Positions 20,701 to 36,775 of a DNA stretch of 64,000 nt are shown in pieces (within the stretch, counting starts at the first letter, position 1; every line of letters begins with the position of its first letter). The translations under genes and the position numbers were made by a program. The notes below the pieces were generated by a model. That model searched no databases, was not told the origin of the DNA, and saw nothing but the letters and a program-made list of their open reading frames with translations. Source of the stretch: Diplocarpon mali (lineage: Eukaryota; Ascomycota; Leotiomycetes; Helotiales; Drepanopezizaceae); contig JAENRP010000109.1 in NCBI GenBank assembly GCA_024741835.1, positions 1 to 64,000 on the forward strand, in the 5' to 3' direction.

Positions 20701-22473
20701 AGCCTTCGTGTGACTCTCAAACATTTCGATGAGCTCTGCTCGGGCGTTGTCAAACAGGCCTTGGATCTCCGCGCCGGCGGTATTGCCATCCTCAGTTTCT
20801 GGATCTGCTGTGGGTAGTGAGCCGTCCGCTCTTAAGGTTGCAACCATATCGAGGAACCGTAAGGCCGATGTAGCAAGACTGCCTAGACAGGCTGCGTATG
20901 TTGCCCGAACCAATGTTTTGGGGTCCGAAGGTGCACCAGGGAGAAATCCCTGCATCCTGGGCAAGATGTACTCCGGGAAAACATGTGCGTTGACTGGAGA
21001 CACCACTCTTACAAGAGCCATGAGCTGAGTAAGGCTTCGTATTGCTGCGACCTTGACAAGATCAACTTCGTCACTGAGCAAGACGACTAAGTATGGCAGT
21101 ACTCGGTCAAGCTTGGCTTCGTCTGTCAGGCGCTCAGAAAACGCTAACAGAATATCACACGCTCTAATCTTGGCCGTAGCTCGAGCAGTATTTCGGAGAG
21201 ACGATACAACCAGAGCCAGAAATATCAGAGTGCCATCAGCTGTTGGCCGCGCTTCAACGACAGACGACTGATGCTCATTATTCGGAATGTTTATGTGCAC
21301 TGGCAGAAGTTTCAGACCACCAGCGGTGCATGTCGAGTCTTCAATAGCCCGTTTCTCGTTTTCAAATCCCAGGAAATAAGAAATCTTGTCGAAGTCAAAG
21401 AAAATCCGGTCTATTCGGTCGTCTGCCTCTCCGAAGTTGGCAGATGCCCCTGATATAGGCGTCCTCCCAGACGAAGGGTCCGTGATCAATCCCATGTATT
21501 GGTGTAGAAAGCTGTAAAAGTAATCTGGAAATACCTTCTTCTTCCAAAACTCAAGGTACTGCTCTGCCGAATATCTAGATTCCGGGTCGAGTTGTACCAT
21601 ATGGGCAATCATTTCACGTACGTCCTTGTCGGCTATTCGGTTGAGGTGGGCTCTGACAGGGTCGTACTCTCCTCTCTTATATTTGTAAAGCTGGCTCAGA
21701 TTAAATATTGGTGCCTCCAAGAACAATTCAGCGATCACACAGCCCGTACTGAACACATCCATAGCCCAAGTAACTTGCGCCTTTGGATCTGGATTCTCCC
21801 CAGCTGCAAGGAAACGTTCGGGGGCCAGGTAACAAGTCCGCCTCCCAGCATTATCGAAGAAGTATGAGAAGTCGGCAGGATTATCCTCCGGCAGGGTCGT
21901 AGGCTTGAATGAGGAGGAGAAGTCGGACAAGTACAGCCAGTTCCAAGAAGTGACCAATATGTTCTCTGTCTTAATATCCCCGTGAAATACATCCCGAGAG
22001 TGGGAGTCTCGCACGCCGCACAACAGCTGGAAAGCAAGCCATTTCTTCTCGATATCTTCTAGAAAAGGCCGAGTGCTCATTCGATCATACAGTGAGCTGT
22101 ACAGGTATTGCCGAACAAGAAATCCATTCGTCTCGGTCTCCACGATTCGTTGATAGGCCAGCGCATTAGGTACATCCGCTAAAGCCTTTCTTTCTCCTAA
22201 AGAGCCTTGTCAGCACAGGTATATTTGGTTCGGGGTAATTCCAATGAAGACGCTTTACTGACGAATGATCTTGCGCTTGTACTTCTCCAGCCTCATGGCA
22301 TACGGTTTGACAACGGCCTTGACCAAAACCAACCCATCCTGATGACGCGCTCGTATACTTTTCATGAAACGCGCATTCCCCATAGATTTCTCATAGGTCA
22401 AATCAGAGAGATCCTGCACATCGATCCCCGCGGAGCCCGCATTGAGCGTCGTAATGGAGAAGCCTTGTCCCAT
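17722..22473 (-). CDS. VPS15: Vps15, protein-kinase-like regulatory subunit of PI3-kinase Vps34
   Basis: Two exons (22263-22473, 17722-22196) give 1561 aa, the usual size. Vps15 anchors and regulates the class III PI3-kinase for vacuolar sorting and autophagy at endosomal membranes. The N-terminus MGQGFS is a good N-myristoylation site, as expected for the family. A kinase-like domain follows, with HGDIKTEN at about residue 142 and DFSSSFKP in place of DFG, then YLAPERF. DFS is typical of Vps15 and fits its atypical kinase. HEAT-type helices occupy roughly residues 380-720 and WD40 repeats fill the C-terminal third, ending GVIFVFQ. The 66-nt intron uses donor GTCAGT, chosen because it yields IIRERKALADVPN; a nearby GTAAAG would break the frame. 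A polar, serine-rich linker (about 830-980) separates HEAT and WD parts. Confidence 0.96.
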
Positions 22474-22967
22474 GGTCGCGGCCTTCGAGTGTCATCTGGG
22501 CGAAGTCATCAGATATGGAGGAGCAGCCTAGGACTTTTTGAATAGTCCTCAAGCTGCAGTGTTACTTGGAGATGTCACCTAAAGTGGTGAATTCGTGATA
22601 AGAGGGTAACTAGTAGAATTCTAGAAATCGGCATTCTTTGTCCTATCTCACGAGGTACTAAGAGCTGCACCGTCTCGTGCCTTTCCGCACTACGGGTAAC
22701 CTTTAGCAGACCAATCATGCAACATAAATTCCACCCCACTTTGAAGTGAGGTGGGTAGGAAATTCCTTTCATGTGCCAAAGAACGAATTACGGCTTCTCG
22801 CTTCCTACTGTCTGGATTCACTCGTGGAGCAGGTAATCAATAAATCGGATTCATAAGCTCCTAGAGAGCAATGAGATGTATCATATTGACCGCCCTGGGC
22901 CTGGCCTTGTTGTTGAGTAGCTTATGACCTCTCCCAGTTCTCACAAAATAACCTGTAAATGCCCTCT
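22474..22967. other. intergenic, VPS15 promoter region
   Basis: About 490 bp between the VPS15 start and the 3' end of the next minus-strand gene. No further feature is recognised. Confidence 0.5.
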
Positions 22968-23586
22968 TTAGGCTTTTCCCTTTCTGCGCAGCTCCTCTTC
23001 CTCCTCGGCTTGTATTTGAGCATCAATCTTAGCCCCTTTGCTGGGCTCATTGCCGTGCATCTTGGCCTGAATTGGGTGTTAGTTCTGAAGCTCTGGCTGT
23101 CTAAAAAGCGGCAAAAAGACCTCATGACAGCAACCAAGCGCCGCAGCGAGGTGAGAGCCCCGAGGTGGATCAAGAAAATAGGAGAGAGTCGCAGGCACAT
23201 ACTGGCAGAGTTGGGTCCTTCTTCAGAGCCTTTGTCTCTTCGCTCTCCTCCTCATCTTCTCCTTCGCGCTGCTTCCTGTTAGCATAGCTTCTTCTTTCTC
23301 GCCATGTTTCTTCGGCCTCTGTGGCATGTGGGAGACCAACCTTCTCCTCACGAGCCAGCTTGTTGGCAATGGTTCTCTCATCCTCTGGGGGAAATCTTTT
23401 AGCAACCAGTCCTCGGCCGCAGGTTTCCTTGTCACACTCACTGGAATCGTTGGCTTTATGGCTGTTTTCCTTGCCCTCGTGAAATCTGCTCTGCTTCTTC
23501 TCCTGCTCTAGCTCTGACTTGGGAATGTTCTTCTGGTCTCCGTTCTCGTAGACCGAAGCTTGACCGACCTTGGATGTTCCGCTCAT
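22968..23586 (-). CDS. small highly charged conserved fungal protein
   Basis: Function unknown. Two exons (23203-23586 and 22968-23066) with a 136-nt intron (GTATGT ... TTCAG) give 160 aa. The N-terminal half is Lys/Glu-rich and probably disordered. The splice creates a compact C-terminal block: DPTLPAKMHGNEPSKGAKID, followed by a Glu-rich helix and the end RRKGKA. From memory this HGN-PS-GA-ID signature recurs in short fungal proteins without assigned role; I cannot confirm that here. There is no signal peptide or membrane segment. The coherent joint across the intron is the main reason to believe the model. Confidence 0.75.
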
Positions 23587-25222
23587 TTTGAAGTGTGTTG
23601 GGGGGTGATTTGAAAGTGTTTGGTGAGAGGTATCTGTGAAAGATGGTGTCTTTGCAGCAGTTTTCCACAGATGGCGTTGGTGGTCCTCGTGTGTTGAGGC
23701 TAGGCAGGTAAGGTGGGTAGGTACTTCTTGCTTACCTAGTCCAGCGGGGGGACGTTGACAAAAATGGTAGCTACGTCATGGCTTTGCGGCTCGATTGCCT
23801 GATTGCTCCTGCCGCCTTGCTTTTTGCCGTGGTTCGCCCAATAATCATGGAAGATTGGCCGAAGCAGAACCAAATCCATGATCATTGAGGAAACCATCTG
23901 ATTGTGAAGACATCGGAATCGTCACGTAATCCTCTCTCATGAAGGCGTGTGATTCTCCTGGATCCCAACAAGTCGTCGACAGTCACAGTCTATCGCCGAA
24001 CAAATCCTGGCCGCCCTGCAACAACAATGCACGAGAACCAGGTACACGCGGGAGTAAACATGTCTCCCGCATGTAGAATGGCGCTCTTGGCTGGTGCGCT
24101 CGTGAGGCGGCTTAAAGTTGATGCCCTCTCAGACTCTCAGAGCCACCTTGCAGCTTGCAGACTACAGGATGACCAGATAACATAGAATGAGTACGAGATG
24201 CAAACAGAGACCATCGCCAGATTCTTGCAACAAACTTACCATTACTTTGCTCGGATCTTTCGTCTCTTCCCATGGCAGCTCCAGGCCGGGATACAATATC
24301 ACAAGCCCAGCATATACTGCTGCATTTATTCTGGGCGTTACACCTCGGTGGTAGAATGCTATGCCTTTCTCTCCTCTCATGCACGGGGGTCTTTTCTCTC
24401 CTTCTTGTCATGTATTGAGATTTACTTGAAAAAAAGGTAAAAAGTAAGAAAAAAGAAAAAGAAGAGAGAAGAAAGAAGAAAAGCTCCTCAAAATACCAGA
24501 TCAGATGCATCAGAGGTTGGCTCAACAGCTGATGTTCAACCACTCATCTGCTATCATCCCACGAATCAATGTTGTTAGGGAAGGGGATATGTCCCCTTGA
24601 TAGAACCAATTATAGGGACAATTACAACTGCCAACGGAGAAGCATACTGGGTGACTTCACACAGCGAGGCCTTGGTGCTAGTTAGCCATTGCTAAGTTGC
24701 CAGATTCGAACTATATCCCCAAATGCAAGCATGGCATCTGAGAATAAGTTCGCTAAATCTGAGTACCTCCTGTCAGAGTATGGAATGTTCTCTAGGTATA
24801 TCAGCTTCCGCAGCAAGGTATCATCTTATAGATAACTCAAAAGCAGGTAGGTAAGTGAGGATTTTGGTGTTGAGAATTCCCTCACTCCATCGGACATGCC
24901 TTGGGCAAATGGGAAGCGAGGGCTCCGAATGTTGCCAGCTTTCAGAACGGATTTTGTACAAAAACAGCGAAGTGAGAAGTTTGAATCTGCGGCTCCAAAG
25001 CGCACGAGGATAACGAAATAATCAGCCACAGGCGTTCTGACTTCAAAGGCATGCTCACCTTGTAGAAATTCCTTCATCCCAAGGTTCCGCTTCAACGCGT
25101 TGGATTAGCCAATCAGAGCACGCGAGTACTAATCAACTTCGGAAAGCTCGACTCGACCAAAAATCCGTAGTGCACGACCGACATCGTCTCGTACATTATC
25201 CACGATCACTCTCACACTCACG
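23587..25222. other. intergenic, no gene recognised
   Basis: About 1.6 kb between divergent genes. It contains a purine tract at 24427-24482 and scattered short frames with no family match. Nothing else can be supported. Confidence 0.55.
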
Positions 25223-26122
25223 ATGGCCTCTCTCACTCGCACCTCGCGCACACTGCTGCGCACTCTTCCGCGCAGCAGCTCCCTCGTCGTCCGCGCTGCT
25301 TCCACATCGTCCTTCGATTCTCCCTTCAAGGGCCAGGCCAGCGATGCTGGTAGCAAGATTCCCGATTTCAGCAACTACAGGAGTAAGGCAGGCTCGAACT
25401 CAAACCTGCTGTTCCAATATTTTATGGTCGGGACTATGGGTGCATTGACGGCTGCTGGCGCAAAGGCTACAGTACAAGGTACGTTGGGTCCAGGGGGCGA
25501 ATTTTGTCGGAATGGATGGGAATAGTTGGGGCCAGACATGGAACGATGGATGACGCTCAATTAGAGCCCACGGTTGATGATAGCTGTCTGCAGATTTTTT
25601 GGTCAACATGTCTGCGTCCGCAGATGTCCTGGCTATGGCTAAGGTCGAGGTCGACCTTGCTGCCATTCCCGAGGGCAAGAACGTACGCCCCGCAAGCCAA
25701 TTATAGACGGGGGATATATGCTGATGGATACAGGTTATTATCAAATGGCGAGGTAAGCCAGTTTTCATCCGCCACCGAACTGCGGATGAGATCAAGGAGG
25801 CCGAGAACGTCAAGGTAGAGTCGTTGCGGGATCCCCAGAAGGATGAGGATCGTGTGAAGAGGCCCGAGTGGTTGGTTATGGTCGGTACGTATCAATTGAG
25901 CTTCACATCTGGTTCAAAGAAGTATCGTTAATAGGACTAGGTGTCTGCACACATCTGGGATGTGTACCCATCGGAGAGGCCGGAGACTACGGAGGATGGT
26001 TCTGCCCTTGCCACGGTTCCCACTATGATATATCAGGACGTATTCGCAGAGGACCTGCCCCTCTTAACCTCGAGATTCCAGAATACGACTTCGCTCAAGA
26101 GAACTCGCTCGTAATCGGTTGA
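25223..26122 (+). CDS. RIP1: Rieske iron-sulfur subunit of cytochrome bc1 complex
   Basis: Complex III subunit that passes electrons from ubiquinol to cytochrome c1 in the mitochondrial inner membrane. Four exons (25223-25478, 25594-25682, 25734-25884, 25935-26122) encode 227 aa. The N-terminus is Arg/Ser-rich without acids ([20 protein letters not shown]), a typical mitochondrial presequence. A single membrane helix follows, around [18 protein letters not shown]. The 2Fe-2S ligands are in CTHLGC and CPCHGS; the conserved GDYGGWF lies between them and [12 protein letters not shown] closes the cluster-binding fold. The last intron falls just before the first cluster motif. Introns are 115, 51 and 50 nt. 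Confidence 0.97.
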
Positions 26123-26940
26123 AGAATGTGTGTAAGGGATTGCGCTCGCCAGGGAGGGGGTAGAGGGAGGTGGAGACCGCGGTTTGTAGAGGGTTCGATA
26201 CCGTTGTACACAATATCATCGACAAAATTACAAGTCGTCTCGGTGTTTCCAGGTGACACTCATGCGCAGGCGGAGGTATTTACTCAAGCGCACCAGGCCC
26301 ATCAGTGACACAAGCTATTCACTGGTCCCTAACGATCAGATGGGAACATGGGCGTACCTACAAATGGGGCTACGAATCGAATCACTGCAGTACATTGGCT
26401 CAATCACCTGGTAAGCCACACATTTGATACACCTGATTTTCACCGTGCCAGCAATGGGCCCAATGACAATGGAAGGAGCTTCATGGGAAATAGTTTTCAG
26501 GTGATATCGGCCTATCAATTTCGGTATCGTATTAAGCGTCAAAGTCAATGTTTCGAATGCGCCGAGATCGCGCTGCGACGTGCGATCCAGGGAAGCCGAA
26601 CTTGCACCTATTTGTGCAAGTCAGCGCCCTAGGACGGACAAATCCCGAGATGTCCTCTGAGGCGTTCAAGTCTTCCGCTAACCATTTCAGTGTCTTCAAG
26701 TCCTCAATACCCCGAGCCATTGATGTTGCTAAGCATCATCAGAATTCGCTCTTTCGACGGGAGACGGAGGCGCAGAGACGGGAAGCATTGCAGTAAGTGA
26801 TGTCTGTAGAAGCACAGCATCAAGCAGGTGGTGGCGGACGCCGAGCACAATGACAACAAGTAACTGGTGAAACATTTCCTCTTTCAATGCCTCACAATTT
26901 CTTATCTCTTTGTATTACAAGCATCGCTCAAAATTCTTCA
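26123..26940. other. convergent intergenic region
   Basis: About 800 bp containing the 3' flanks of the Rieske and CCT alpha genes. Short open frames on both strands near 26530-26800 have no recognisable motif. Confidence 0.5.
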
Positions 26941-28743
26941 TCAATGACCATGCCCATCATCTTGCTCTCCTCGCTGCTCGGGGTCGAGCTTGATAAGCGT
27001 ATCGATTCTCATGATCGATATACACGCCTCAACAGCAGATTTCAATTGCCTAATCTTGCTCATACTCGGCTCCAAAACACCAGTCTTGATTTCGTCCACC
27101 ACCTTGCCCTTGGTCAAGTCTAGGCCGTAGTTCTTGTAGTTCTTTTTCTTGGCAATGGTCTTCTCGTCCTCATTTGCATCTCCTTCCTGGATGCGTTGGG
27201 ATAGAGCGTGGCGGGAACGGAGTTGTGCTACGAGCTCGGATGAGTCCTTGGCGGCGTTAACAGCGAGGGTTTTGGGGATGACGAGAAGGGCTTGGGCGAA
27301 CTCGCCGATAGCAAGTTGCTCTCGGGATCCGACAGTCCCAGCGAATTCTTCGAGGTAAATGTGAAGAGCAGTCTCAACTGCACCACCACCTGGAACGATA
27401 CTGCCGCTTTCGAGGGTCCGCTTGACGGCGCAGAGGGAGTCGTGGACTGATCTCTCCATCTCGTCTAATTGGTAGTCATTAGACCCTCGAAGAATGATGG
27501 ATGCCGAGGTGTGTACTTTGGTGCCCTTGACCAGGATACACTCGTCGTCCGAAATCCGCACTTGAGATACCTCCTCGGCATGACCCAGGGACGAAGCATC
27601 GAACTTCTCGTCACCATTCAGATCTGACAAGGAGCTGATGAGTGTGGCACCAGTAGCCTTAGCTATTCTCCGCAAGTCCTCCTTCTTGCATCTGCGTACC
27701 CCCATAGCTCCCTTCTCGATAAACAGCTTCAGACATAGGTCATCAATGCCCTTGGTTGTGAATACAACATTTGCTCCCGATTTCAAGATCATCTCCACGC
27801 GGTCCATCACGATACCAGCTTCACGCTTCCGAATCTCTTCTAACTGTAGCGGATCGTCGATTGTAATGTGAACTCCAAGCTTCATTCTCTCCTTCTGCAG
27901 GTTCATGTCAAGAACGGCAATTTTGGCATCGGTGATCCGAGTCTTCATTGCTTGCGAAGCGACTGTGCAGTTTATTGCGTAACCCTTGACCAGCATTGAC
28001 TCCAAAGCTCCCTTTCCATGTGCCTTCAGAATGTTGACCGCCTTGACTGGGTACTTGACCTCCTGTCTGTTGTTGGTCGACTTGACTGCTTGCATAGCAT
28101 CCACTACCATATTCGCAAAGAAGTCGGAATCTGACCCAATGATCTTGCTTGACATGGAAGTTTTCGCAATACTGATTAAAGACTCTCGGCCTAATTGGTC
28201 AACCTTGACACTGATATTCTCGTGCATATATTTGACAGCTTCGCGGAGGGCTAAACGGTAGCCGGTTATGATCGTAGTAGGATGTATGCGGTTTTTCATA
28301 AGTTCGTTGGCTCTGCGGAGAAGCTCTGCGGCGATGATGACTACAGATGTCGTTCCGTCACCAACCTCCTTGTCCTGCTGTTGTGCTAAGTCGACCAAAA
28401 TCTTTCCCGCCGGGTGTTCAACGTCTAACAAACTGAGGATCGTCGCTCCATCATTTGTGACTGTGACATCCTAGAAAGTCAGCCTGTCTATTCGACCTAT
28501 GACTGGCGCCGGAGCTTACTCCTATATCGTCAACCATCATCTTATCCAAGCCACTAGGGCCAAAAGAGCTCTTTACGACATTTGCGATAGCTTGCGTTGC
28601 GAGAACTATTTCGAGTATTAGTTTGTCTTTTCCAGCTTCGAAGCGTCCGTACCATTCTGATCACGAATGTCACTACCGCTTATCTTCGATCCTCCAAGGA
28701 AAAGGGTACCAGCGTTGCGAGGTTGTTCGAAAAGAGACCCCAT
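26941..28743 (-). CDS. TCP1: T-complex protein 1 subunit alpha (CCT1)
   Basis: Subunit of the cytosolic eight-membered CCT/TRiC ring that folds actin, tubulin and other proteins with ATP. Three exons (28653-28743, 28520-28605, 26941-28470) give 568 aa. The start [18 protein letters not shown] and [17 protein letters not shown] are alpha-subunit features. The ATP motifs [12 protein letters not shown] and [11 protein letters not shown] and the C-terminal [12 protein letters not shown] are group II chaperonin signatures. [12 protein letters not shown] fits the alpha subunit rather than its paralogues. The tail [11 protein letters not shown] is acidic and flexible, as is usual. Introns are 47 and 49 nt, both near the 5' end. 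Confidence 0.96.
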
Positions 28744-29379
28744 GATTATAAGTGTGTGTTTTAGGAATCCAAGTAGGCTCTCCCAACTTCCGCGTCCTCA
28801 TAATTTCTTTCACGCGCCGAACGGCGCTAGTGGAGCTCTACTAGAACGCTGAGTAATCACTGCATCCGTATTGCAAAACAGCTTGCCGTTTCTCTGAGAA
28901 TCATCTGGCACAAAATCAGATGGAGATACTTCGATTGCTTCACTGCAATCATGTCCGTGAAGATGGTTGTCTATCAAATATAATACGATTATTGTTGTGT
29001 GTGAAGGAACATGGTTTGTATTCTGTGGGCAGCAGCGCTTCGAGGAATATAGGTGAGCAGATCTGCAAATGACCTCAACCAACTAATAATTTCCAGCTTC
29101 TAATCGAATTCCACGCTGAGGGAAACTAAATACTGCGTTTCCATTCCGAAACTATGAAAGTGGCACAAATTTTGGAAGTCATTTCAGGTTTCCGCTAGGT
29201 AATTGCAGACCCAGAACTGTACAAGTTCTTTAGATACCTTAAGTAAGGCAGTTAGGGGTTGCTTTCAAGACTCGCTAAATCGCGGGGTGCACAGTGGAGG
29301 GGAAAGCCCGCCGCCAGAGTCACACCTCAACCACATACCCAAGACCACTCCACAGATAACTCGAAGGACACCAACAACC
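28744..29379. promoter_or_regulatory. divergent promoter region of CCT1 and ProRS
   Basis: 636 bp separate the two start codons of these housekeeping genes. No TATA box or notable repeat stands out. Confidence 0.45.
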
Positions 29380-31109
29380 ATGGCGGACACACCAGCCGAG
29401 CCCTCCAAGAGCGCGCTCAAGAAAGCCGAAAAGCAAGCCAAGATGGCCGCAGAGAAAGCAGCCAAGGCCGCCAAAGCTGCAGCCCTTCCAATCGTCGGCG
29501 GCAAGAAGGTCGATGATATTATTGGCATGACCGTCTCAAAGACAGAGAACTTCTCAGCTTGGTACACGGAGGTTGTCCTGAAAGCCGAGATGATCGAATA
29601 CTATACCGAGATTTCTGGCTTCTTCATCCTGCGCCCGGCGTCTATGTTCATCTGGAATGTAATCCGCAAATGGTTCCAGGAGCGCATCGAGGCTATGGAC
29701 GTAGAGGAGGCGAGTTTCCCCATGTTCTTATCCAAGACTTCTCTGGATAAGGAGAAGGATCATGTTGAGGGTTTCGCTCCTGAGCTTGCTTGGGTTACCA
29801 AGGCGTTTGTTTCTACCCCTCCTTTCTGCGCGCTCATGTACTGATACTCAGCAGTGGAGAAAAGGATCTCGAGGTTCCTGTCGCCGTCCGTCCTACCTCC
29901 GAAGCTGTCATGTACCCCTACTATTCGAAGTGGATTCGAAGCCATCGTGACCTCCCCCTCCGCCTCAATCAATGGAACAGTGTCGTAAGATGGGAGGCCA
30001 AGCAGACAACTCCTTTCTTGCGCGCAAGAGAGTTCTTATGGCAGGAGGGGCATACCGCGCACTTGACCGAGGAATCGGCCGGTGAAGAAGTCTTGCAGAT
30101 TCTCGAGTTGTACGCAGGTGTCTACGAGGATTTGCTTGCTGTCCCTGTTGTTCGGGGCCGCAAGACCGAGAAGGAGAAGTTTGCAGGAGGATACTACACT
30201 ACTACAGTCGAGGGCTATATTCCTTCCAATGGCCGTGGTATTCAGGGTGGCACATCGCATTGCCTGGGACAGAACTTTAGCAAGATGTTCGATATCACAG
30301 TCGAGGATCCCGCTCCTAAGGTTGGAGACAAAGCTAAGCACTTGCATGTCTGGCAAAACTCCTGGGGTTTATCAACGCGTGTAATCGGTGTCATGGTCAT
30401 GATTCACGGCGACGACAAAGGTCTCGTCCTCCCTCCTCGCATTGCCAGACTCCAAGCCATCATCATTCCCGTCGGCATCAATAAATCCACCACTCCAGAA
30501 GAGAAAGCCAAGCACTTCGACCAACTGCAAGATCTGAAGGCAACTCTCAAGAAAGCCGGTGTCCGCTCCGACTACGACATTCGTGACAGTTATACCCCAG
30601 CCTGGAAGTTTAACGACTGGGAACTCAAGGGCGTTCCCCTCCGTCTCGAATACGGCCCCAAGGACGCCGCCAAGTCCGTCGTATCGTATGCTCGTCGTGA
30701 TACTGGCGAGAAGGGTACGATTTCCATCGCCGACCTCGCAACCGAGATCCCGGGGCTCCTCGAGACCATCCAGAAGGACATGTACACAAAAGCCGAAGCC
30801 TCCTTCCGCGAGCACCGCCTGGTGATCAACAAATGGGATGAGGTGGTTCCAGCCCTTGACGCAAAGAACGTAGTCCTGATCCCTCACTGTCTGGCTGAGA
30901 AGTGTGAGGATAAGGTCAAGGACCTGACGACTGGGAAGCCAGAGGAAGCCGAGGGGCCGCTGGAGTTGAAGGCTCCGAGCATGGGCATGAAGAGCTTGTG
31001 CATTCCTTTTGAGCAGCCCGCGGGCATTGTGAGCGGCGAGACAAAGTGCTTGAATCCCGAGTGTGAGGCTTTTGCCGAGAAGTGGTGCATGTTCGGACGG
31101 AGTTACTAG
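29380..31109 (+). CDS. prolyl-tRNA synthetase, eukaryote-type class II
   Basis: Charges tRNA-Pro in the cytosol. Two exons (29380-29804 and 29855-31109) give 559 aa. A lysine/alanine-rich N-terminal stretch (KKAEKQAKMAAEKAAKA) precedes the class II core. Visible are RPASMFIWNVI (motif 1 region), VRWEAKQTTPFLRAREFLWQ (motif 2), GTSHCLGQNFSKMF, and GLVLPPRIA (motif 3 region). An anticodon-binding domain follows, then a C-terminal zinc-type domain with CLNPECEAFAEKWC, ending FGRSY, all typical of the archaeal/eukaryotic class. No YbaK-like editing domain is present at the N-terminus. The intron ends in CAGCAG, so two acceptors three bases apart are possible; the other choice adds one serine (560 aa). 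The frame stays open upstream to 29203 but contains no ATG. Confidence 0.95.
29805..29854 (+). other. intron with tandem CAGCAG acceptor
   Basis: The ProRS intron can end at 29851 or 29854. Both keep frame and give VTKA-GEKD or VTKA-SGEKD. The second acceptor is preferred because family members lack the extra serine as far as I recall. Confidence 0.6.
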
Positions 31110-31759
31110 ATGAGAGATTACGTTGATGAACGAATGGCGCTAGGTAAAAGTCTTGCTGGTGGGTGTGGATGGGATGAGATGAGAGCAGAGGAAGTGGATG
31201 ACCATCACGAGAACATGAACATCATTTCCTAGCATAGTATAGCAGGGCCTCGTTCACGATGTGAGATTAGATCCAGAGCGTTAGGCCTCGGACAAGTCGA
31301 TGACCAAAAAGGGCTACCCTGCTCGTATGGCAAAAGCGAGTATCAGCACGCATTGAGAAATGGTTACCAAGTGATACATTATGGTGGCGCATTGGCTGAT
31401 GGTGTAAAGTATCTACGGCCCGCCCCTCCTCCCCAGTCCATCTCTCCCAAGACGCCCGCCGTCTATCTACCAGGAGCGAACGAGGACCACGGCTCTTGGG
31501 GGCGTTTCAATAAAAGTGTCTATTGCGAAGCCGTTTTCAAGTCCCAACCTCATCAGCTTCGTGCCCTCCCTGCCAATTCCGTCCCGACGCGCCCCAACCG
31601 ATCCCTCATCTCTCATCTTGGTTGTTACTCTACAATTCCGCGACATGAATAGGAGACCGAGACTCCGGACCCATGTGGCAGATGCTTTTGACTGTCCGGG
31701 AGATGTGAAAAGCCAGGAGCGGCTCCTGTGCGCTTAATGATTGACGTGGTTCTGCCTGT
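31110..31759. other. convergent intergenic region
   Basis: 3' flanks of the ProRS and Pkc1 genes, 650 bp; no other feature recognised. Confidence 0.5.
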
Positions 31760-35574
<3,815 letters not shown>

Positions 35575-36775
35575 GCTGGCGGTCGGCGGCGCGTCTCACC
35601 CCGCCGAGGTTGTGTGACCTTTGTTGTTTATATGTTCGAGGTTGAGGGGCTCCCTTGAAGCTTGAGGTCCGATTGCGAAGTGGGGTTGGTGAATGGGGTT
35701 TGTTCTGGGAGACCAAGAGCTTGGCAAAGAGGTGACCAAGGCGGGTTTGCGACGCACACGATCCGATCAATCGATGAGATCCAGGAAGCAAACTCCGTCG
35801 TGTTGTGGTCCCGACGATGGCTCGGTTTAGGGGATCCGGAATATCTCTTCGAGTTCGCACTGCGACGGACGCGAGGTGAGGCCGACAGCACTATGTCGCT
35901 CAGCCACCATCAGCTAGCTACCTAGCGGGGGGGACGCTTCTCGGAGGCGACTGTCGGTAGAATAGCCACCTAGGTACCCAGACGACAGCCGTTGGCACGT
36001 TGGCACGTTGCGACAGCAGAGTTGCGTTCTGGGGGTGGTATGTAGCAACGTCCGGCCGAATAAGAAGCTCGAAAGCAAGAGTTGACAAGTCGTGGGCCTG
36101 ATGTTGCGGTCCGGAGGCTACTCAGCTTACCCTTGGGGTGGAAATGCGTCTAGCCACCGGCAACACTTGGTGGGGCAATTGGGCGCTGAACGCAAATCGC
36201 AGTGCCTCCTTGACGCGCTCTCCACGCCGCTTGGATGTTGGGGACGCGGTGGTGATGAGATGCAGCCGTGGCCGCAGTCAATTCAGAGTCTTTGAGTCGA
36301 GTAGCTCCTCGTGGAGTTGGAGCTCCAGGTCCTGTGTGTTGTTCGGACGTCCCAAGGAGGGGCTCTACGGCCTCCACAAGCACGGCGAAGGAGACTTTGC
36401 AGGTGGTGTCTGTGCTCGCCGAGAAGCAGACAATCGTCATCAAGAGCTGGGATCTTCACTCGAGATCTGGCGCTGGCCCCATCAGAGCTCGAAATGTTGT
36501 CTCTGGCCACCGGCGGACGGCTGGGGATGCTGGAGATGCCCGATCAGAGCACCTGGCTGTACATCTACATCGGCGTAGCTACAGTCGCCTCATCGAAGCC
36601 TCTTGTGTGGTTGCCGGCTCGTATATTCTCTACCAAGGAACAAGGTACAAGAGCCGTGACGGACTACCCCACTACAAGCCAAAGCCTGGGCATGGTAACG
36701 ATGTCATGCTTCGTACCTGAAACCCAGCGCTGCGTCCTTTCACACTCCAGATCTGCATTCTAGTCGCCTGCTACT
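35575..36775. other. intergenic, PKC1 promoter side; no gene recognised
   Basis: 1.2 kb between the PKC1 start and the 3' end of the acyl-CoA dehydrogenase gene. The part from 36000 is GC-rich and open in several overlapping frames, none with a family motif. A short direct repeat GTTGGCACGTTGGCACGTTG lies near 35991-36010. Confidence 0.5.

Noticed and set aside
24112..24543. 143-codon minus-strand frame with a hydrophobic run.
   Set aside because: The hydrophobic run comes from a purine tract read in reverse; no family resemblance.
26548..26796. 82-codon plus-strand frame after the Rieske gene.
   Set aside because: Lies in a convergent 3' region, lacks motif and has no start context or splice support.
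29203..29379. In-frame N-terminal extension of ProRS.
   Set aside because: The open stretch has no ATG; it would need a TTG start, so the ATG at 29380 is used.
30372..30887. 171-codon frame antisense to ProRS.
   Set aside because: Shadow of a highly biased coding region on the opposite strand.
36138..36763. Overlapping 146-150-codon frames on both strands upstream of PKC1.
   Set aside because: Several frames are open at once, none shows a domain or splice continuity; likely GC effect.
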